Source: CAZDIO01 sp964505555
GTDB taxonomy: Bacteria; Bdellovibrionota_C; UBA2361; SZUA-149; CAZDIO01
DNA length: 35,413 nucleotides
Assembly: GCA_964505555.1 (NCBI GenBank)
Contig: CAZDIO010000152.1
Location: 1 to 35,413 of the forward strand
Direction: 5' to 3'
The notes under the pieces: model-generated
What the model saw: only the letters and a program-made list of their open reading frames with translations
The model's database searches: none
Told to the model about the DNA's origin: nothing
Shown here: piece after piece, positions 33,728 through 35,413 of the stretch
Layout of the letters: the number at the start of each line of letters is the position of its first letter
How positions within the stretch are numbered: the stretch's first letter is position 1
Made by a program: the position numbers and the translations under genes

Positions 33728-34447
33728 ATGAAAAACAAATTTAAACGTCTATCTTTGTTTAAGCCATTAACAATAGGATTATTCTTTATTATTAGTGGAA
33801 CAAATGCCTATGCAGATGCTCTCATTAATTTTGATCTAAGCGATCCAGATGCGGAAGATGTTCGTTTTGATGGCAACACTTTTGGAACCATAGATAACGG
33901 TGTGGGATCCACTCTTGGACACCAAAATACTGGGTTAAACTTCATCGGCTCACTTGATGGTGTTTTATCTGATATCTTCAGTGGTGCATCGTTTACACTT
34001 GAAAACGTTACTGCGGATGGCGCTCCTGTAGTCTCGAGCTCTTTAATCGCCCTCAATACTTCTGGCGGACATTTCCTTGTCTATGACGATCAGAATCAGC
34101 TTCTTTTAGAAGGTGAACTTGGGTCAGGCGTCATTACTGGTTCGCAAAATTCTTCTACGGGAAGTTTCTTTAATACCGAATTTGCGAGTTTTACAGGTGG
34201 TTCATTATTACAATTCATTCTTCATGAGCCTGCTGGCTTAAGTCTTGCTCTTGCTAATATCATTAGTGGTAATCAAGCAGGAATGAGCTTTCTTGTTGAT
34301 GAATTTGGGCGGCCATTATCTCTTAATCCTTTTGTTGCTGATGTAGCAGGAGCAATTGATGGAAGTCCGATTCCTGAACCAATGACCGGAGTTCTTTTAC
34401 TCTCTGCTCTTGCTGCGGGAGCAGGATATCGAAGAAAACGTTCCTAA
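33728..34447 (+). CDS. PEP-CTERM sorting-domain protein
   Basis: 239 residues. Signal peptide (MKNKFKRL..., cleavage near NAYA-DA), a Ser/Gly/Asn-rich beta-type body with no catalytic motif, and the tripartite C-terminus IPEPMTG + hydrophobic helix + GYRRKRS, which is the PEP-CTERM signal recognised by exosortase in Gram-negative bacteria. GGAGG five bases before ATG 33728 decides this start over a TTG at 33716. PEP-CTERM proteins are processed at the inner membrane and linked to exopolysaccharide production. The following gene is an initiating sugar transferase, as expected. No exosortase lies in this window. Confidence 0.9.
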   Translation: MKNKFKRLSLFKPLTIGLFFIISGTNAYADALINFDLSDPDAEDVRFDGNTFGTIDNGVGSTLGHQNTGLNFIGSLDGVLSDIFSGASFTLENVTADGAPVVSSSLIALNTSGGHFLVYDDQNQLLLEGELGSGVITGSQNSSTGSFFNTEFASFTGGSLLQFILHEPAGLSLALANIISGNQAGMSFLVDEFGRPLSLNPFVADVAGAIDGSPIPEPMTGVLLLSALAAGAGYRRKRS

Positions 34448-34456
34448 GGAAGCTAT

Positions 34457-34493
34457 AAGAGACACACTATCATTTCGTGTGTCTCTTCTTTTT
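34457..34493 (+). terminator. Rho-independent terminator after the PEP-CTERM gene
   Basis: Perfect 11-bp stem AAGAGACACAC (34457-34467) with GTGTGTCTCTT (34477-34487), a nine-base loop and then CTTTTTC. It separates the PEP-CTERM gene from the sugar-transferase gene. Confidence 0.85.
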
Positions 34494-34569
34494 CACCTAT
34501 AAGGATGTTTTGTAAAAGTACCCCAGATTTTTGGGAGATATGAGAAGTTTACGTTGAGTAGGAGTCTGT

Positions 34570-35271
34570 ATGTTTTCAGCAGTAACGTTCATTGACAATC
34601 AAAGGAATAAAACACTAAATCCCTCCCTCCCCTGGAATATTTTTTCTAAAAATTCCCCCCTTTATTGGTACAATGGCATCAAACGCCTAACTGATATTAT
34701 AATTTCAGCTACTTTATTACTTGCTTTCATACCAATATTTCTCATTCTATCGATCCTTATCTTGGCAACTTCTCGAGGTCCAGTATTTCTCTCCCAAAAA
34801 AGACTTACGATCGGTGGGAGAATATTTTCCATGTATAAATTTCGAACGATGCTTGCAGAAGCAGAGGCAAAAAGTGGGCCGGTGTGGTGCTCAAAACACG
34901 ATAAACGTGTCACACCGATCGGACAGATTCTAAGACGAACTCGACTTGATGAGCTTCCTCAGTTGATCAACGTCCTACGAGGAGAGATGAGTTTAATTGG
35001 CCCGCGTCCAGAACGCCCAGAGCTTGCAACCATTTTGACCACAGAATTTCCTGAGTTTTCGAAACGTCTAGCGGTAAAAGGCGGTATTAGTGGTTTAGCT
35101 CAAGTGCGCCTTGGGTATGCTGCTGATATGAAACATTATCGAAGGAAGCTTGCAATGGATTTAATTTATATAAAAAACAGATGCCTCCTTCTTGATCTAA
35201 GAATTGCTATAAGCACCATATTCTTTTTTCTCCAAGTATTGACCAACTCTCTCACTCCGGGGAAATATTAA
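34570..35271 (+). CDS. Initiating polyprenyl-phosphate sugar transferase
   Basis: 233 residues: one hydrophobic (re-entrant) helix (about 41-64), then the catalytic core with KFRTM (about 90), the DE pair in RRTRLDELPQLINVLRGEM (about 125) and SLIGPRPERPE. The family (PglC/WcaJ C-terminal, Wbaz) moves phospho-sugar from UDP-sugar to undecaprenyl phosphate, the first step of exopolysaccharide synthesis. It lacks the large N-terminal CoA_binding_3 part, so it is the small PglC-like form. AGGAG lies about seven bases before the ATG. It probably starts a glycan cluster continuing beyond the window. Confidence 0.92.
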   Translation: MFSAVTFIDNQRNKTLNPSLPWNIFSKNSPLYWYNGIKRLTDIIISATLLLAFIPIFLILSILILATSRGPVFLSQKRLTIGGRIFSMYKFRTMLAEAEAKSGPVWCSKHDKRVTPIGQILRRTRLDELPQLINVLRGEMSLIGPRPERPELATILTTEFPEFSKRLAVKGGISGLAQVRLGYAADMKHYRRKLAMDLIYIKNRCLLLDLRIAISTIFFFLQVLTNSLTPGKY

Positions 35272-35280
35272 AAGATTTTA

Positions 35281-35333
35281 GCTGAACACAGAGTTTCACA
35301 GAGAATAATTAGCTCTGGCGACCTCTGTGTTCA
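35281..35333. repeat. Inverted repeat of the ACACAGAG family
   Basis: TGAACACAGAG (35283-35293) pairs perfectly with CTCTGTGTTCA (35323-35333) over 11 bases. The first 14 bases match the start of the element at 25744 exactly. It follows the sugar-transferase gene by 10 bases and may act as its terminator. Confidence 0.65.
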
Positions 35334-35374
35334 TTCCAATAAAAGCCTCTGCCAAAATGAGTGATCCATTTCTG

Positions 35375-35413
35375 TCGTTGCGAGCGGAGCGAAGCAATCT
35401 CGAATCGATTCAG
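35375..35413. repeat. GC-rich palindromic repeat, cut by the window edge
   Basis: TCGTTGCGAGCGGAGCGAAGCAATCTCG is one arm-like unit of an imperfect palindrome (TTGC...GCAA) different in base composition from its surroundings. I recall similar TTGCGAGC-GAGCGAAGCAATC repeats from several unrelated bacterial genomes. The remainder lies outside the window. Confidence 0.5.

Overview
The window is a gene-dense, moderately AT-rich chromosomal segment from a Gram-negative bacterium. Supporting signs are a type IV pilus inner/outer-membrane bridging protein (PilP family), AMIN domains, a lipoprotein, a PEP-CTERM surface protein and a YqjD/YqjE-like pair. The mix of sigma54-type pilin promoter, PEP-CTERM sorting and FG-GAP/dockerin-like secreted proteins fits a deltaproteobacterial-grade lineage (Desulfobacterota, Bdellovibrionota or SAR324-like). 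I cannot place it more precisely from sequence alone. No rRNA, tRNA, CRISPR array, transposase or phage module was recognised.

Layout. 1-5.4 kb: a membrane-anchored coiled-coil protein, a DHH-family phosphoesterase, a secreted M48 metallopeptidase, an unknown lipoprotein/partner pair and a Trm112-like small protein. 5.5-11.9 kb: a region rich in type IV pilus parts: a pilin with a strong sigma54-type promoter, a chimeric PilP-like protein, comM, a two-TM protein with a second sigma54-like site, and a double-AMIN periplasmic protein. 11.9-13.9 kb: a minus-strand operon of TerB-like, hpt, HD-domain and small membrane protein genes. 13.9-17.1 kb: one giant secreted metzincin with cadherin-like domains and about eight FG-GAP-like repeats. 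17.3-24.8 kb: glycan functions: a GT-C-type membrane protein on the plus strand, facing a tightly coupled minus-strand operon of a GT4/pyruvyltransferase fusion, an asparagine-synthetase-like enzyme lacking the glutaminase cysteine, and an LPG-synthase-TM (flippase-like) protein. 25.1-30.0 kb: ppa, purF, an M42 aminopeptidase and a secreted, apparently inactive endonuclease/exonuclease/phosphatase-fold protein. 30.1-31.8 kb: stress genes (CsbD, YqjD-like, YqjE-like, rhodanese). 31.8-35.4 kb: a secreted Ca-binding-loop protein, a PEP-CTERM protein and an initiating sugar transferase that probably opens an exopolysaccharide/exosortase cluster beyond the right edge.

How the parts may work together. 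The pilus genes would build and gate an envelope-spanning fibre machine. The 19.4-24.8 kb operon reads as a self-contained pathway for making and moving an amidated and pyruvylated glycan. The PEP-CTERM protein and sugar transferase at the right edge suggest exosortase-coupled surface anchoring. Short dispersed inverted repeats (ACACAGAG/CTCTGTGT type) occur three times between genes, and another GC-rich palindromic repeat is cut by the right edge.

Starts were re-chosen in several genes where Shine-Dalgarno spacing, signal peptides or ATGA overlaps favoured an internal codon. All functional calls come from motif reading by eye; no database search was possible.
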